A DNA stretch of 64,000 nucleotides from Heliopora coerulea (GCA_030142905.1 JASJOG010000050.1:719001-783000); one strand, 5' to 3'; shown: positions 24,722 through 35,172, numbered from the stretch's first letter. The notes: generated from the letters alone by a model not told the origin. Numbers and translations: made by a program.

Positions 24722-25000
24722 TTGAAGGAAATTTTCGAGTCTCAGAACGGTATAATTTAAGACCCAACAGGGGTCAGATGGAACAAAAGCAATTCTTGGG
24801 CGCTCAGCTGGGAATCGAACCCGCGGCTGAGTTATACTAGTGCAGTGCTTTGCTCACTTCATTCGCAGGGTCGGGGGTTGGATTCCCCAGCCGGACGCCA
24901 AAGTGGGACACTTTTCACGATGGGTCCTAGTTGGGTCTTAAAATGTATCATTTTGACACTTGATAAGGTAAGTCTAGAAATGTTCATCCAAGAGAAAGAT
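24722..25000. mobile_element. Foldback MITE family, copy 3
   Basis: The left arm carries GAAGGAAATTTTCGAG, TTTAAGACCCAACAGGGG, GCAATTCTTGG and CAGCTGGGAATCGAACCCGC. The right arm carries GGGGGTTGGATTCCCCAGC and CCTAGTTGGGTCTTAAAATG, the inverted partners. The left arm, read on the minus strand, contains GCGGGTTCGATTCCCAGC, a near-ideal B box, so promoter-like boxes face both ways. The right terminus is diverged. Confidence 0.7.
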
Positions 25001-26515
25001 GCATGTGTATGTTATTATGTCAATAGGAGAAAAAAATTTCCTTGTTTAAGCGAGTGAGAAGTACTGGCATATATAGCTATTACTACATCCTCGATTGTTC
25101 CATAGTGCTCATTTCCAACCTCTAAAAATGACCATTTTGTTCATATCAGTCAGTTTAAGTACTCACAATACAATGGCAGGTTGACTCTTAAAAATGACTG
25201 TATTTCTTTTTCATCTTTCCTTTGCTCCTTCATCACCAGGAGGAAGTGTTTGTTTAGCTCCACGTACAAATATCACCATAACTTGGTCAGTTGTATGTGG
25301 AGTAGTAATGTAAACAGCACAGTACAGAGTCAAAAGCCACGAGGAAAAAGTTTAAAGGCAGTACTCTCGTTTTTATGCAGAATACTTCATATTATCTACT
25401 GTACTGACTCCTTTGGTCTTGCAAATAAAAAATGACTGAGCCATGTTAGTTGCAACTATAGTCATTGACAAATTTGGTCTTGACTGTTTAAAAAGTTTCC
25501 ATGTAATCGCATAAAAGCCGATTATGATGAATCTAACCTCCGCTGCCAGTTCTCAATGTTATTTCATGTCAACGAACAGGGTAAGTGTTTCACAAGAGAG
25601 GCTGCGGACATCCTTTTCTTGGAGTACAACATTGATAAGGAGAATGAGAGGAAGTCCCTTGTGCGTCCGTTTTGTTCCAATACATTTGTTACTGATCATA
25701 GAATTCGTGCATACTTCTCCGGTAATTGTTCATAAATACTAGAGAAGTAGACTTTGGCGATGTGCTAATCATTGATAAAATAAGTTTAAATTGTTTCATT
25801 TTTTTCTCTTTTGCCCTTCTTTTCCTACATCGGTTGCTGAACGTCACACACGGTGACTTACCGTTTCACAAATACGCTTTGTCCATATGAGAGACAGAAC
25901 TAACCTTAGTGGTTCTACAATTACTGACTACAATATACCACCATCTTGCTCGGACAGACATAAAAGAACGTCGACCTGTGAAAACAAAACAGCGTAAGAT
26001 TTAAACCACTTGCCATACACTGCCAAAGTTTAGTGATATCGTGAGTGACAAACAGAAAAATAAACTCGTTCGAATGCAGTTACACTAACTTCCCAACAAA
26101 ACGCTTAAACGATCCACAACAGTAAACACTTTTTCCATGACTTTGAGCTAAGATGATCACCAGGACTACCACTAGAAATATCACCTCTTGACGATGACTG
26201 GCGTTTGTCAGGAAAAAACTTTCAGAAAACGACAAGAACTGAACCAGGTAATGCTTTAAATGGTAAATGTTAAGAAAATGTTCGTTTAGCACCCTTTTCT
26301 ACAGATTTTAATGCCCCATTTTATTGGACAAGCTGAAGATAAAGCCAGAAGTTCCTGGTTTGACTCAACGAATTCTTCAACGAAGTAAAAAGATAGTTAA
26401 TACTCTCACGAATATAACGGTGCATGGATGAGACAGATACACTTTCTGTGATTGGACAAATTGGTCAGCAATAATGACTGAGTTTTCATAATAAATATTT
26501 ATAACCTTTACATTA
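25001..26515. other. Intergenic, no gene recognised
   Basis: Several frames of 70-84 codons lack motifs and splice context. No gene is supported. Confidence 0.45.
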
Positions 26516-26567
26516 TCACCATTGTCATCATTATCCTTATCAGTTGCATCATCATCATCATCATCAC
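26516..26567. repeat. (CAT)n-rich microsatellite
   Basis: ATCATC-type trinucleotide runs, pure over about 20 bases and degenerate around that. Confidence 0.85.
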
Positions 26568-26864
26568 TATAGGTACACGAGGCACCTTGATGTCATTGTT
26601 TACACAAATCGGCATTTTTCACAAGTTTCGTTACTCACAAAATTTTTTCATCCCAATTGTGAATCGAAACCGTAGCTTCCTGATTGCCGATCGGTTGCTC
26701 TTAATCTTAGAAACACACAAGCTGCAATGATTAGATGTGCCTCAGTCTTCACCTGTAAAGTATCTCATTAGCAGTCAGAAGGTAACGGTTTTGATTTCCC
26801 TCAAAGGCTCAGAAATATGTTGAAAGTAATCATGCTTGATTAGGCGAAACTTTCTTTATAGTTG

Positions 26865-27595
26865 CAGCTGGTCCGTAGTAATGTTGGTTATGCGTCTCAA
26901 ATTTGGTACCAACAATCGGTCGAGCTTATTAGAACCATTGAAAAGATTCAAAGGTGAGCTACAAAATACATTTTAAATCTGGGCTTTAAAACTGATATTT
27001 CGTATTCTACAAGGCTCCATCAACTAGATCTCATGCCTATTACATATTGGCTTGAGTATCTAGATGTGATTTTACTTTACAAGATCTTAAATAATCAGAT
27101 GATTATCGCGGAAAACATTAGACCCAAGGAATTCTTGTCTAGAGCTACAAGACACTCGTCAGTCAAGGAAAATATCAAATTGAGAGTACCATTTGCCAAA
27201 ACAGTAACCTTTCAAACAAGTTTTTTTTATACGATCGTGTAAAGTATGGAACATGTAAGATAGTAAACTTACGGATAGAAATATTAACTTGTATACTTTT
27301 AAGAAAAAACTTAAGGCGTATGATATGTGTGCTTTATTCAATGTTTTTAGCAGTGAAGACCCTAGAACATGGAATTCTGTTTACGTCATATGCAAACAAG
27401 CTAGGTCCTCAGATGTTTTCCCACCCTACTCTTAAAATTCCTATATAATTTATTTTATTATTTAATTTTTAACCATTTTAATTAATCTTCATTGTAGGGA
27501 CCGTCGTAACTGGAGCGATCTGTGACGGCCACCCTTGCCTTCATTTTTTTGACATAAATTAGGCAGAAGATTAATAAATCAATAAATCATTAGCA
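26865..27595 (+). pseudogene. C-terminal fragment of a LINE ORF2 with 3' UTR
   Basis: The translation begins LVRSNVGYASQIWYQQSVELIR, continues with QRxATKYILNLGFKTD, LHQLDLMPITYWLEYLDVILLYKI and TVTFQTSFF, and ends in a KKLKAY-like block, with a frameshift near 27240. This order is that of the region after the RT palm in CR1/L2/Jockey-type LINEs. A 3' UTR follows, ending in AATAAATCAATAAATC, a simple-repeat tail. It is 5'-truncated and shares no obvious sequence with the other LINE pieces here, so it is a separate family. Confidence 0.8.
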
Positions 27596-27632
27596 TTCAC
27601 AACCATTTCATTAGTATCGCCAACATTACTGT

Positions 27633-27790
27633 GATTGTTATCGTTATCGTTGTCGTTGTCGTAGTCGTTGTCGTTGTCGTAGTCGTTGTCGTCGTCGTTG
27701 TCGTTATCGTTGTCGTTATCGCCGTCGTCATCGTCATCGTAAACGTAATCGTTACCTCTATCGCCATCGTTTTCGTTGTCATTGTCAAGG
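27633..27790. repeat. Hexanucleotide (GTCGTT)n minisatellite
   Basis: Tandem GTCGTT/ATCGTT units. The long minus-strand frame rich in Asp and Asn and the plus-strand poly-Val frame are translations of this repeat. Confidence 0.95.
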
Positions 27791-27885
27791 TGGTAGCTGT
27801 AGTTGTGGTCGTGATCGGGATACTCATTGTTAATCATCGTCAATGAATCAATGAATGACAAATGTATGAATAAGTCAGTGAATAA

Positions 27886-27950
27886 ACGAACAAACGAACG
27901 AACGAACGAACGAACTAACGAACGAGCGAGCGAGCGAGCGAGCGAGTGAA
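27886..27950. repeat. (AACG)n(AGCG)n tetranucleotide microsatellite
   Basis: About nine AACG-type units followed by about five AGCG units, forming a compound array close to the hexanucleotide repeat. Confidence 0.95.
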
Positions 27951-28529
27951 CCAATCAGTGAACAAAAGAAGGAACGAATGAATGGCACGTGTCTCGGGCC
28001 TGATTTTCACGAACGACGTAAATATAAGCAGAATAAACATGCAAGTGCCCTAGCGTAAGTCATTCGGCTAATATTTGTGCTGCTGGCGAAAAGCAGACTT
28101 TAATGAGTAATGAGGGTAAAATACCGTACCTCCACAGTTCAAATTATACGATTTAGGTTCACGGTTGTCATCAGCCAGTACTCTATGGCAGCCACTAGAA
28201 ACAAAACGTGGTTTTAGCTCGATTTTCTGGTTGTATTCTGGAACAAGAACACCTTCTTTTACTGAGCAGTTCTAGAAAAAAGAAATTAAAAACACGTGAA
28301 TAAAAAACATAAGGATATGTTGCTTTTAATAATTTTAATCAGATTTAGAATGTTGGGCACTTCTATAGTTAATATTATACACATATATTTAGAGATAGTA
28401 ATTAATGTCAACTATATGATTTTTATCGTAAATAACTTGTCTATTGGAGAAATTCCGGCTACATACACTTGTCGTGTTCGTATTTCGTGTTGTCCCAGCT
28501 GTGTTAAACCGAATACTAAAAAAACTGAG
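27951..28529. other. Intergenic, no gene recognised
   Basis: An 88-codon plus-strand frame at 28296-28562 has a hydrophobic start but no family motif; I do not call it a gene. Confidence 0.4.
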
Positions 28530-28606
28530 TTTCTGACGGGACACAAATCCACAGCCTTCTGAATACTATCCAGACGCCCCAACCATTGAGCTGCTGGAAC
28601 TTAGAT
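28530..28606 (-). repeat. tRNA-like sequence (possible SINE head)
   Basis: On the minus strand CAGCTCAATGGTTGGGGCG fits a Pol III A box. About 30 bases later GTGGATTTGTGTCCC is a weak B box, and GTATTCAGAAGG lies where an anticodon arm would be. Acceptor pairing is not convincing, so this is a tRNA-derived relic rather than a working tRNA. Confidence 0.35.
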
Positions 28607-29253
28607 GACAGGGCAAAGTTTTAAAAGTGTTGATACCTTAGGCGAGCAAGTCAGCAATGAGTTGTAATGATAGACTGCAAGCCGTCAGATATCGCTAAAT
28701 CTCTGGTCATTCGGTGTTATTTATTAGAGAAACTACGGCCCGATAGTTTTTAAGTATTCAAAAGGTAACGGCAGGAGTCCATCAGGAGCTCAGAGAGTAT
28801 GAAAGGTATATCACAACTTAAAAAGTAAGTAACACAAGCACTTTGTACATAACTTATTCCATGTAGGGCTTCTGTTAATGATGATGTCATTTATTGTTCC
28901 CTGAAAGAATAAATTGGGTGCCTGCTTGTCGATATGACCTATTCGCAGGTATGACCTCGACGCTTACAATCGATTTCTTGATAGCTGATGACAACACAAA
29001 CCATTAGACACCGTTCTTGTCGTTTGCTGCCCGCTAAAGATAGTTTTGCGCAATTTTCCATTGAATGCAACCATGTTGTCAGTACGCCATACAGAGCGGG
29101 GGACTTAAGCAGTGAGGAATGAGGAGCTTTAGCTCCCCAACTTTGAATGACAGTTAGACAATCGTACTTTACAGTTCGACTTTCCTATGTAAGTAAATCT
29201 AATGTCCAAGAACCTTTAATTTGAAAAACGTTTGCAGTATGTATTTCGAAATA

Positions 29254-30353
29254 CAGTCAACTCTCGTTATTGCGGACACCCTGGGGACCGTCATTTGGTG
29301 TCCATAATAGCAAGAGTCCGCAATAGCGGGGTGCGAGAAAAATGACCCAAATTCAGGTTGTAAAATGTCTCTACTATGTAGTACTGCTTTTTTATCTTTA
29401 AATGTCCAGCTTTTTTCAATTTCTAGTTAACATTTACTGTGATATATAAATACACAATACAAACTAAACTACAAATCAAAAATTTATATTGATAAAAAAT
29501 ATTATGTACCCAAACCAAAAATCAAACTGTAACATGAATCAGTGTCAATTGCCTTTTCCTTTACTGTAAAGGTACAATAACGTAACAAAACTCAGTCGAC
29601 TTATGCGAAGTCAGTAATCCTGTTTTAGACAGTTTTATTCTGTGATGTAAAATACCTCTCTAGCGTGCTTTGATGTGATCTTTCGCTCACGGCATTCTCG
29701 CTTACTTTATCCGCAAGCAGAGAAAACTCGTTTGCGAGTGTGAACTTGCCGTGTTGAAGAAAGAAAAGCTCTATGTCCCGTACGCTCTCAAGAGCTTCTC
29801 GGCAGCTCTTCAATTTGCTTGTTGCAGGACTTTCATCGTCGTCTTCACCAGCATCACTTTCATCCTCACCATCACTCTCGAGAACGATTGTGTCTTGATC
29901 GTTAGTATCGATTGACTATAACAGTTGTTGTTCGTTGACGTCAGCGCTGAAGCAAACGAGGAGTTCCTCATCTGATCCCAAGTACATTTGTGGTGTAACG
30001 CTGCTTCCAGATGAAACCTGGTCTATGAGACCTTGGAAGTCACTATCAAGATCAGCCATAAGATCTTCGTCTTCATCTCCAGTTGCCTCGGTAAGGTTGC
30101 TTGAGAATCCTGCTGCAGCAAAGCATTTGCTTATTGTCGTAAGTTCAACAGAATATTCAAAGTACTTCCGCTGAAAAACAGCAGGTGTCCGTTGTAACGA
30201 GAGTAAAACAACACAAATGTTAGTTTGGGAACACATGAAGTGTCCGCAATTCCGTAATAGCGAGTGTTATTTCAATACATTTCATAGTAGTTTCGGCCGG
30301 GGATTTACCAACTTTCCGTAATAACGGGGTGTCCGCAAGGCGAGAGTTGTCTG
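29254..30353 (-). mobile_element. Internally deleted pogo/Tigger-type DNA transposon, 1,100 bp
   Basis: The left end is CAGTCAACTCTCGTTATTGC and the right end, read inwards on the other strand, is CAGACAACTCTCGCCTTGCG. GCGGACACC follows on both sides, and the ends lie exactly between TA dinucleotides (29252-29253 and 30354-30355). CAG-starting TIRs with a TA duplication are diagnostic of pogo/Tigger elements of the Tc1/mariner group. Inside is only the C-terminal part of a transposase gene on the minus strand. The copy is non-autonomous and belongs to a different TIR family from the 53.1 kb element. Confidence 0.9.
29625..30236 (-). pseudogene. C-terminal remnant of a Tigger-like transposase
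   Basis: One frame runs the full length, broken only by an amber codon at 29916-29918. It begins with a segment ending in TTISKCFAAAGFS, which matches the place after the DDE domain where Tigger/Jerky-type transposases carry a TIxNCFxKAGF-like motif. An acidic linker rich in Asp, Glu and Ser follows, then CREALESVRDIELFFLQHG and a final STLERYFTSQNKTV, close to the usual QTTLxxFF ending. The CENP-B-type DNA-binding domain and the catalytic domain have been deleted. The gene cannot make a transposase. Confidence 0.8.
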
Positions 30354-30464
30354 TAATGGAAATATAGTTTCAATGCTTCGGCAAATACCCCACAGCTGAA
30401 ATTTAGGGGACAGGCTGAACGCGACTGTAATATTTTAGAAAGTATCTGCATTGTTTATTATATA

Positions 30465-30790
30465 ATAATGAGAAAAGAGATGCATAAAAATGTCACATCG
30501 TTGTCTAACAAGGTAAGAGTTAGCGTCATGTGCCTGATGGGGAACGTCATACCTTCGTGACGAGAAAGAGACACTTCAGTAAACAATCATGAGTGGCAAT
30601 TTTTCTTAACTGGTCCCCGATTGGTTTTAGAATACATCATTCTGACATTTGATAATTATTTTTCCACCAAACGTATTTTTGATAACCATTGTTTTTCTAG
30701 TTAAAGTAAATGTATAAAAAACCCCATCCTAGTCATATAAGGTAAGAGTTAGTACCGTGTGTCTAAGGCGGCTCGTTACGGATTGGCGAT
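30465..30790 (+). repeat. Two tandem LTR-like segments upstream of a gypsy gag relic
   Basis: A block containing a TATAAAAA-like element and GGTAAGAGTTAGCGTCATG (about 30483-30545) recurs in diverged form at about 30708-30775. A third copy lies at 37915-38000 in the same orientation. The position just before a Gag relic and again beyond the integrase relic suggests fragments of the Ty3/gypsy LTRs. Exact LTR borders cannot be drawn. Confidence 0.4.
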
Positions 30791-30956
30791 GAGGCTACAT
30801 TAGTGGATGAATCGCAAACTGGAATTGGCCATTGAGAAAATATTACATACGCCAAGACGAACAATTTTATACGACTATCGTACCATGAAAATGGCGCCGA
30901 AGAGAAACTACAAAAAAGAAAAGTTGATGAAGCAATGATGGCTACATGCACTACCA

Positions 30957-31200
30957 ATGTTTACACGCTTTGACCTGTCAAGAGGAAATGTCTCTCAGCA
31001 ATGGAGAAAATATATTACTAGGTTTGAAAACTTAACGTTTGTGATAAACATCACAAAAGCGTCTCGTAGAAAGGCGATGCATTGTGTCGGAGAAAAAGTG
31101 AATGATATACTGTGTTTGAGACGTTGGATACACAAATTCAGAGAATAGTTTGCATCACAGAAAAACCTTGAATTCAAACTCTCTAAATCCCGTCAAGCCA
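30957..31200 (+). pseudogene. Ty3/gypsy Gag fragment
   Basis: The frame reads FDLSRGNVSQQWRKYITRFE and continues with KASRRKAMHCVGEKVNDIL before degenerating. It then shows a FASQKNLEFKL block that fits the continuation of the same Gag domain. This arrangement (a short sequence before SQQWKxWxxRFE, then LLHxxGEKVNDIF) is typical of retrotransposon Gag proteins next to Ty3/gypsy Pol in invertebrates. It is a relic with deletions. Confidence 0.7.
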
Positions 31201-31245
31201 GGAAATTCCCTGGAGAAAAACATCTCTTTATCTTAAGCTAGATTA

Positions 31246-31370
31246 TAAGGCTGATTACATGGAGATTTTCAGCCCGGCCTTCCGATAAAATACTTGAAAA
31301 ACAGAGCTCGCGATTACATGAAGAAATTTGCAGCCCAGGCTAAAATTTTCCCATGTAACCAGCCCCTAAA
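31246..31370. mobile_element. MITE of the GGCTGATTACATGG family, 125 bp
   Basis: The left end AAGGCTGATTACATGG and the right end on the other strand TAGGGGCTGGTTACATGG are inverted repeats. The inner blocks TTTCAGCCC/GGCTAAAATTTT also match. Relatives lie at 37.1 and 49.9 kb. Confidence 0.7.
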
Positions 31371-31637
31371 ACAGTTAGCAAAGTCGTGTAATTTTCATGA
31401 CGAAAACCGAGAAATAAAGATACAGATTGTACAGAACTAAACTTCGTCTAAACTTAAAAGAAAAGCCCATGCAGGTTGTGCTATTGCTTCGAACATTATC
31501 GTATAGATTGCGAAAGTCATGGACCTGTCTCAAATTCAAGTGAAGGGTTTGGTATTGAAAGTGCAAGTCAACTTAAAAAGAAATGTGGTCGAGGAACTAA
31601 AAGTATTACCACGCGGAAAAAAAAGCAGGGAGCGTAG

Positions 31638-32166
31638 TGTCCGTTTTGTGGTTATCAACTCGTTCCAGGTAAAAAGAATCGTCCTGGCTACGGAAAGCAG
31701 TACAGGAAATATCAAAAATGGAACCAGTTTAGGGTTGTAACCGCAATAGAAGAGAATTGAAGTAGATTGACCATTCAATTGAGTTGAAGCAAACCGAGCG
31801 TTAAACCATCACTTCCACGACACTTCGCCATTGAATAAACAATTTAACTCATGACCCAAGCGCCAAAAAAAGTTCAGAAGAAGAATACTCCTTTTCAAAT
31901 TTACATTCCATACCGTGTAGCATCAGAAGCTACCTGAATTTCAAGTCAAGATAAATGAAACTTTGACTATTAAGGCTGACACCGGAGCAATCGTTAACAC
32001 CCTGGATGAAGCCAGCTTTTCGAAAAACGCTTCTGAGGTAAGACGTTTTCTAGGTATGACTAATGTCTGTCCACGTTTTGTTAAAAAGTTTGCAACCTTG
32101 GCTGATCCCTATAGAGAACTTACCAAGAAAGGAATGCCGTTTGCATGGACTAACAGGATGCTCTAG
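31638..32166 (+). pseudogene. Ty3/gypsy zinc-knuckle, protease and RT/RNase H connection fragments
   Basis: A CPFCGYQLVPGKKNRPGYGK block (about 31637-31700), followed by KYQKWNQFRVV, looks like a degraded retroviral-type zinc knuckle. At about 31950-32010 VKINETLTIKADTGAIVNTL has the spacing of an aspartic protease, with DTG as the catalytic triplet. The frame then jumps directly to ASEVRRFLGMTNVCPRFVKK and PYRELTKKGMPFAW, the connection between RT and RNase H. The whole RT palm has therefore been deleted between protease and connection. Stops separate the pieces. Confidence 0.75.
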
Positions 32167-32459
32167 AAAGACTGCAAGGTACCCTTAGTAATGCAAAAAG
32201 CATCACCAACTTCATCTCCATCAGGGAAACTGAGATTTCCAGGAATGGTAGTCCTGTTGGTGTTGTCGCTGGGCCTTCCTAGAAGATCCTAAAACCCACC
32301 ACCGAAATGTAACGGCCAACGCCAGTTGAGCTTTGTCAGCAACGGAACAGAATTACTCACAGTTAGAAAAAGAAGCAGAACGAACAATTTAAGAAAAAAA
32401 ACCCCAAAATAAAACAACTTTCGAAGAGGAACATCTTGAAAACTCAAGAAACGAATCAA
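32167..32459. other. Degraded interior of the gypsy relic
   Basis: No recognisable domain. It lies between the RT/RNase H connection and the inserted Penelope-like fragment. Confidence 0.4.
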
Positions 32460-32509
32460 GACGAATAATTACCGGGAATATTTCTGGTTTATTTCAAAAC
32501 CATCATCAG
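32455..32509 (-). ncRNA. Hammerhead-like core (CTGATGA...GAAA)
   Basis: On the minus strand CTGATGA (32509-32503) is followed by a perfect 6-bp stem, TGGTTT/AAACCA, with a TGAAAT loop, then directly by GAAA (32484-32481). This is the invariant core and stem II of a hammerhead ribozyme. A 3-bp stem III and a UH cleavage site are possible, but stem I does not pair well, so activity is doubtful. It lies just 3' of a Penelope-like coding relic on the same strand, where such ribozymes are known in Penelope-like elements. Confidence 0.35.
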
Positions 32510-32562
32510 ACCAATTAAAACCACTTCAAGTTTTTTATTCCTTTATACATGAGACGATGACA

Positions 32563-32770
32563 TCATAAACGAAGAAGCCTAATTAACCTAACTAAAAGTC
32601 GGCAAAGGTGTAGAGTGACAGAGTGGAACGAAGAAGTTGAAGAGAAAATTAAGAATAGTGTAAGTTCTTTACTGGCCTTGAGACCAACATTTAATTCTGG
32701 TGATTCAGACATAATGTAAAGGGCTGCTAAGAATAACAACAAGTTGGGTGAATACTGCAATGTTTGTAGG
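32563..32770 (-). pseudogene. Penelope-like C-terminal fragment
   Basis: The minus-strand frame carries FLAALYIMSESPELNVGLKA followed by SKELTLF. This resembles the end of Penelope-like polyproteins after the GIY-YIG nuclease, where an LEALYIxxxxPxLN block is usual. Upstream frames are disrupted and the nuclease motif itself is not visible. It is inserted in the gypsy relic. The call rests on one motif and its downstream context. Confidence 0.4.
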
Positions 32771-33486
32771 AGTGAAGGATTTTAATTTTGAAGACAAAAT
32801 AGCGAATATTTGAAGAATTGCCAACATGGTGAAGAAATATCACTTAAGCGGGCAAAAATCTAATGTAAGTTTACAAAGAGTTGTGCGTGTCCACACTCGA
32901 GAACATGTTGGTGTGTGAGATAGTCCTCTTCGGATGTTGTTTTATTTTGTAGAAAAGGAAGACTTGCCAACAGTTTGGGTTTGCAAACGTTTCAATTTGT
33001 TTACCTATGGAGCATGGAGGACGACTCACAGTATTTAACGGACCATCGGCCATTAGTCAAGATATTTTCAAATCCTGTATCGAAACCTCGAGCTACGTTG
33101 GAATAGTGGTCCCTCTGCCTACACCCTTATGACTTTATGGTGCAACATCAGCAAGGAACAGAAAATCCTGCTGACCGTCAATCAAGACACTAGCTTGACA
33201 AAGTGAAACGGAACAACCGTCAAGAGAAAGTAGCGGAAGAATTTGTCAATTACCTCGCGACTACTGATCTGTAATAAAGTCAATGAGCATGAAACAGTGA
33301 TCCCACACTGGAAGCAACGATCAAACCCATCCAAAGCAGCACTATAAAAGATATGTAACCACAGGTGGCGGAATAAATATCGCAGAAATCCAAACTTTCG
33401 GCTTTTGAGAAGACATGGAATAATAGTTCCTGAAATGTTACGACATAACGTGATTAACAAAAACTTTTCATGATGATCTGACACTA

Positions 33487-33832
33487 CCAAAGTCAACTGA
33501 AAAATGTTGACTCGAGCGGGATTTGAACTCGCACCTTCGGGATACCGGTCCGCCATTCTACTTGTTGAGCTATCGAGTCCACAGGGATTGGAGGCGAGTT
33601 TTTGAAAAGTTTCTGTTCATGTATATCTCTGAGGATGATTCTGAAATAGAATTGAAACAGTGCACATCCTCTTATGGATACACGTTAAGTTGTCGCGAGA
33701 ATATCTCGTGCATTTAATTTGAATAAAAAACTCGCCTCCAATCCCTGTGTTCAACAGGTAGAGCGGCGGACCGGTATCCCGAAGGTGCGAGTTCAAATCC
33801 CGCTCGAGTCAACATTTTTCAGTTGACTTTGG
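33487..33832. repeat. Large foldback with tRNA-like arms
   Basis: Arms of about 110 bp (33487-33604 and about 33725-33832) are nearly identical inverted copies, separated by about 120 bp. Each arm holds a tRNA-like sequence followed by an ATCCCTGTG/CACAGGGAT block and GGCGAGTTTTT. The right arm lacks about ten bases of the tRNA-like 5' end. The spacer and the right flank share CTCTGAGGATGATTCTGAAAT. Confidence 0.9.
33509..33579 (-). repeat. tRNA-like sequence (71 bp), left arm
   Basis: On the minus strand the ends GACTCGA and TCGAGTC form a perfect 7-bp acceptor stem. A D-arm-like AGCTCAACAAGTAGAAT follows, then an anticodon-like arm with CCGGTAT in the loop, and GCGAGTTCAAATCCCGC as a perfect T arm. 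The anticodon stem is poorly paired and the base before the putative GGT anticodon is C, not U. A pseudo-tRNA or SINE head is more likely than a working tRNA-Thr. Confidence 0.55.
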
Positions 33833-34059
33833 CAGTTTCAGGTCATGAACAGTCTCTGTTCATGTAAATCTCTGAGGATGATTCTGAAATAACGGGATTA
33901 ATATAGGAATGATAAAAACAAAAGCATTAATTACTTGAAAATGTGCGGTTCCTTACGGTCGATCAAGTAGTGGAAGAGAAAGTAAAATTGTGGTTCGCCT
34001 ATCAACTTACTACACCTAGCAATGAAAGAAAACTTAACAGACGTCTGAGTTACCAAGAG

Positions 34060-34236
34060 CTCCTTCGACTGAACTGAGTGTAGATTTTAGTGTTGCTGCG
34101 ACAAGTTCCGGTGAGAACTTGTTGGCTCTTATTCACAAATACTCTAGATTTCCAGTTCTTGAGCTAGCACGATCTACGTCCACTAGAGTGATCTCTAGTT
34201 TGAATAAAATATTTTCTGAATTTGGAATACTCGAAG
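34060..34236 (+). pseudogene. Ty3/gypsy integrase core, 5' half
   Basis: The translation runs STELSVDFSVAATSSGENLL, HKYSRFPVLELARSTSTRVI and FSEFGILEVVID. The first catalytic Asp (SVDF) and the YSRFP block of the integrase core are present. The coding sequence is cut by the hAT insertion that starts at 34237. Confidence 0.8.
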
Positions 34237-35164
34237 TAGTGATTGACCGATCATCGGAATCGGAATCGGAATCGGACCGATTATTGCGTTATCGGTAGAC
34301 AATCGGAATCGGTTAAAGTTCCTGTATTTCCCGATTATAACCGATTAATATGGAAATAAAACAACTCTTCAGAAGTTGCCAAATTAGCATCGCTTTCATC
34401 AGTTTCTTCTACGGCCAGCAGCGAGATGCGCGCGCGTATTTGTCTATCACCAGTCAGTCACTTACACAATCTTATAATGCGATGTGAAATAGATAAAATT
34501 ACAAAAATAATCGGATGTTGATCGTCAGTTCGGCTTGAGCAACCTTCAGATGTCTATTGAAAATTCTTCGACAGATTTCTAGATGAATGGCTTTCTTTTA
34601 AATAAATACAAATTGGTAATTAAGACATTACTATTGTGTGAGTAGGAAATATTTCCTTCACTGCTCAACACAACCGGAAATAAGGATTTGTCGTTTGCTT
34701 TATCCAAGTCTTTTTAAAACGTCTGCAAGTTGCACGCCAGCTAGCACTGGAACACTGAGTGCTCTAGCTGTGCTGTTGTTATTGATTGCTAGCGTAGTGC
34801 CAAATGACAAAGCGTCAGCGAATCTGAACGGAAAATTACTTTTTAAAAAAAAAACAAAAACCTGTTAAAAGTATTCTGCTATTTGTCCTACTAACAAGTT
34901 GAAGCGTGTGCAAGTCTCTTATGCAAAGCTACTAACTTAGCAGTGGGTTAAAAATTATTTTACCATGTGAAGGAATTGTGTTTTTTTACAAGTTATTAGC
35001 CAAGGAAGCCATTTCATGTTGTTTACGCCAGGTTTGCGTGCAGAATAAGTGACGTCATTGGACTCGTTTTGATAATCGGAATCGGAATCGGAATCGAACT
35101 GATTATGACTTGGAACAATCGGTAATCGGTAATTTCCGATTGTGGCATGATCGGTCAATCACTA
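34237..35164 (+). mobile_element. hAT transposon relic inserted in the gypsy integrase, 928 bp
   Basis: The TIRs are TAGTGATTGACCGATC on the left and its exact inverse on the right. ACTCGAAG occurs immediately before (34229-34236) and after (35165-35172), a perfect 8-bp target duplication. The TAGTG terminus fits the 5'-YARNG rule of hAT elements. Several AATCGG units form subterminal repeats at both ends. An internal stretch around 34700-34860 reads CTPASTGTLSAL and LNGKLLFKK in broken frames and resembles a decayed hAT C-terminal dimerisation region. Confidence 0.9.
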
Positions 35165-35172
35165 ACTCGAAG

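Noticed and set aside
27571..27954. 127-codon Asp/Asn-rich minus-strand frame
   Set aside because: It is a translation of the GTCGTT and AACG simple repeats.
33509..33579. Functional tRNA-Thr gene
   Set aside because: The anticodon stem is mispaired, U33 is replaced by C, and the sequence is part of a foldback repeat.
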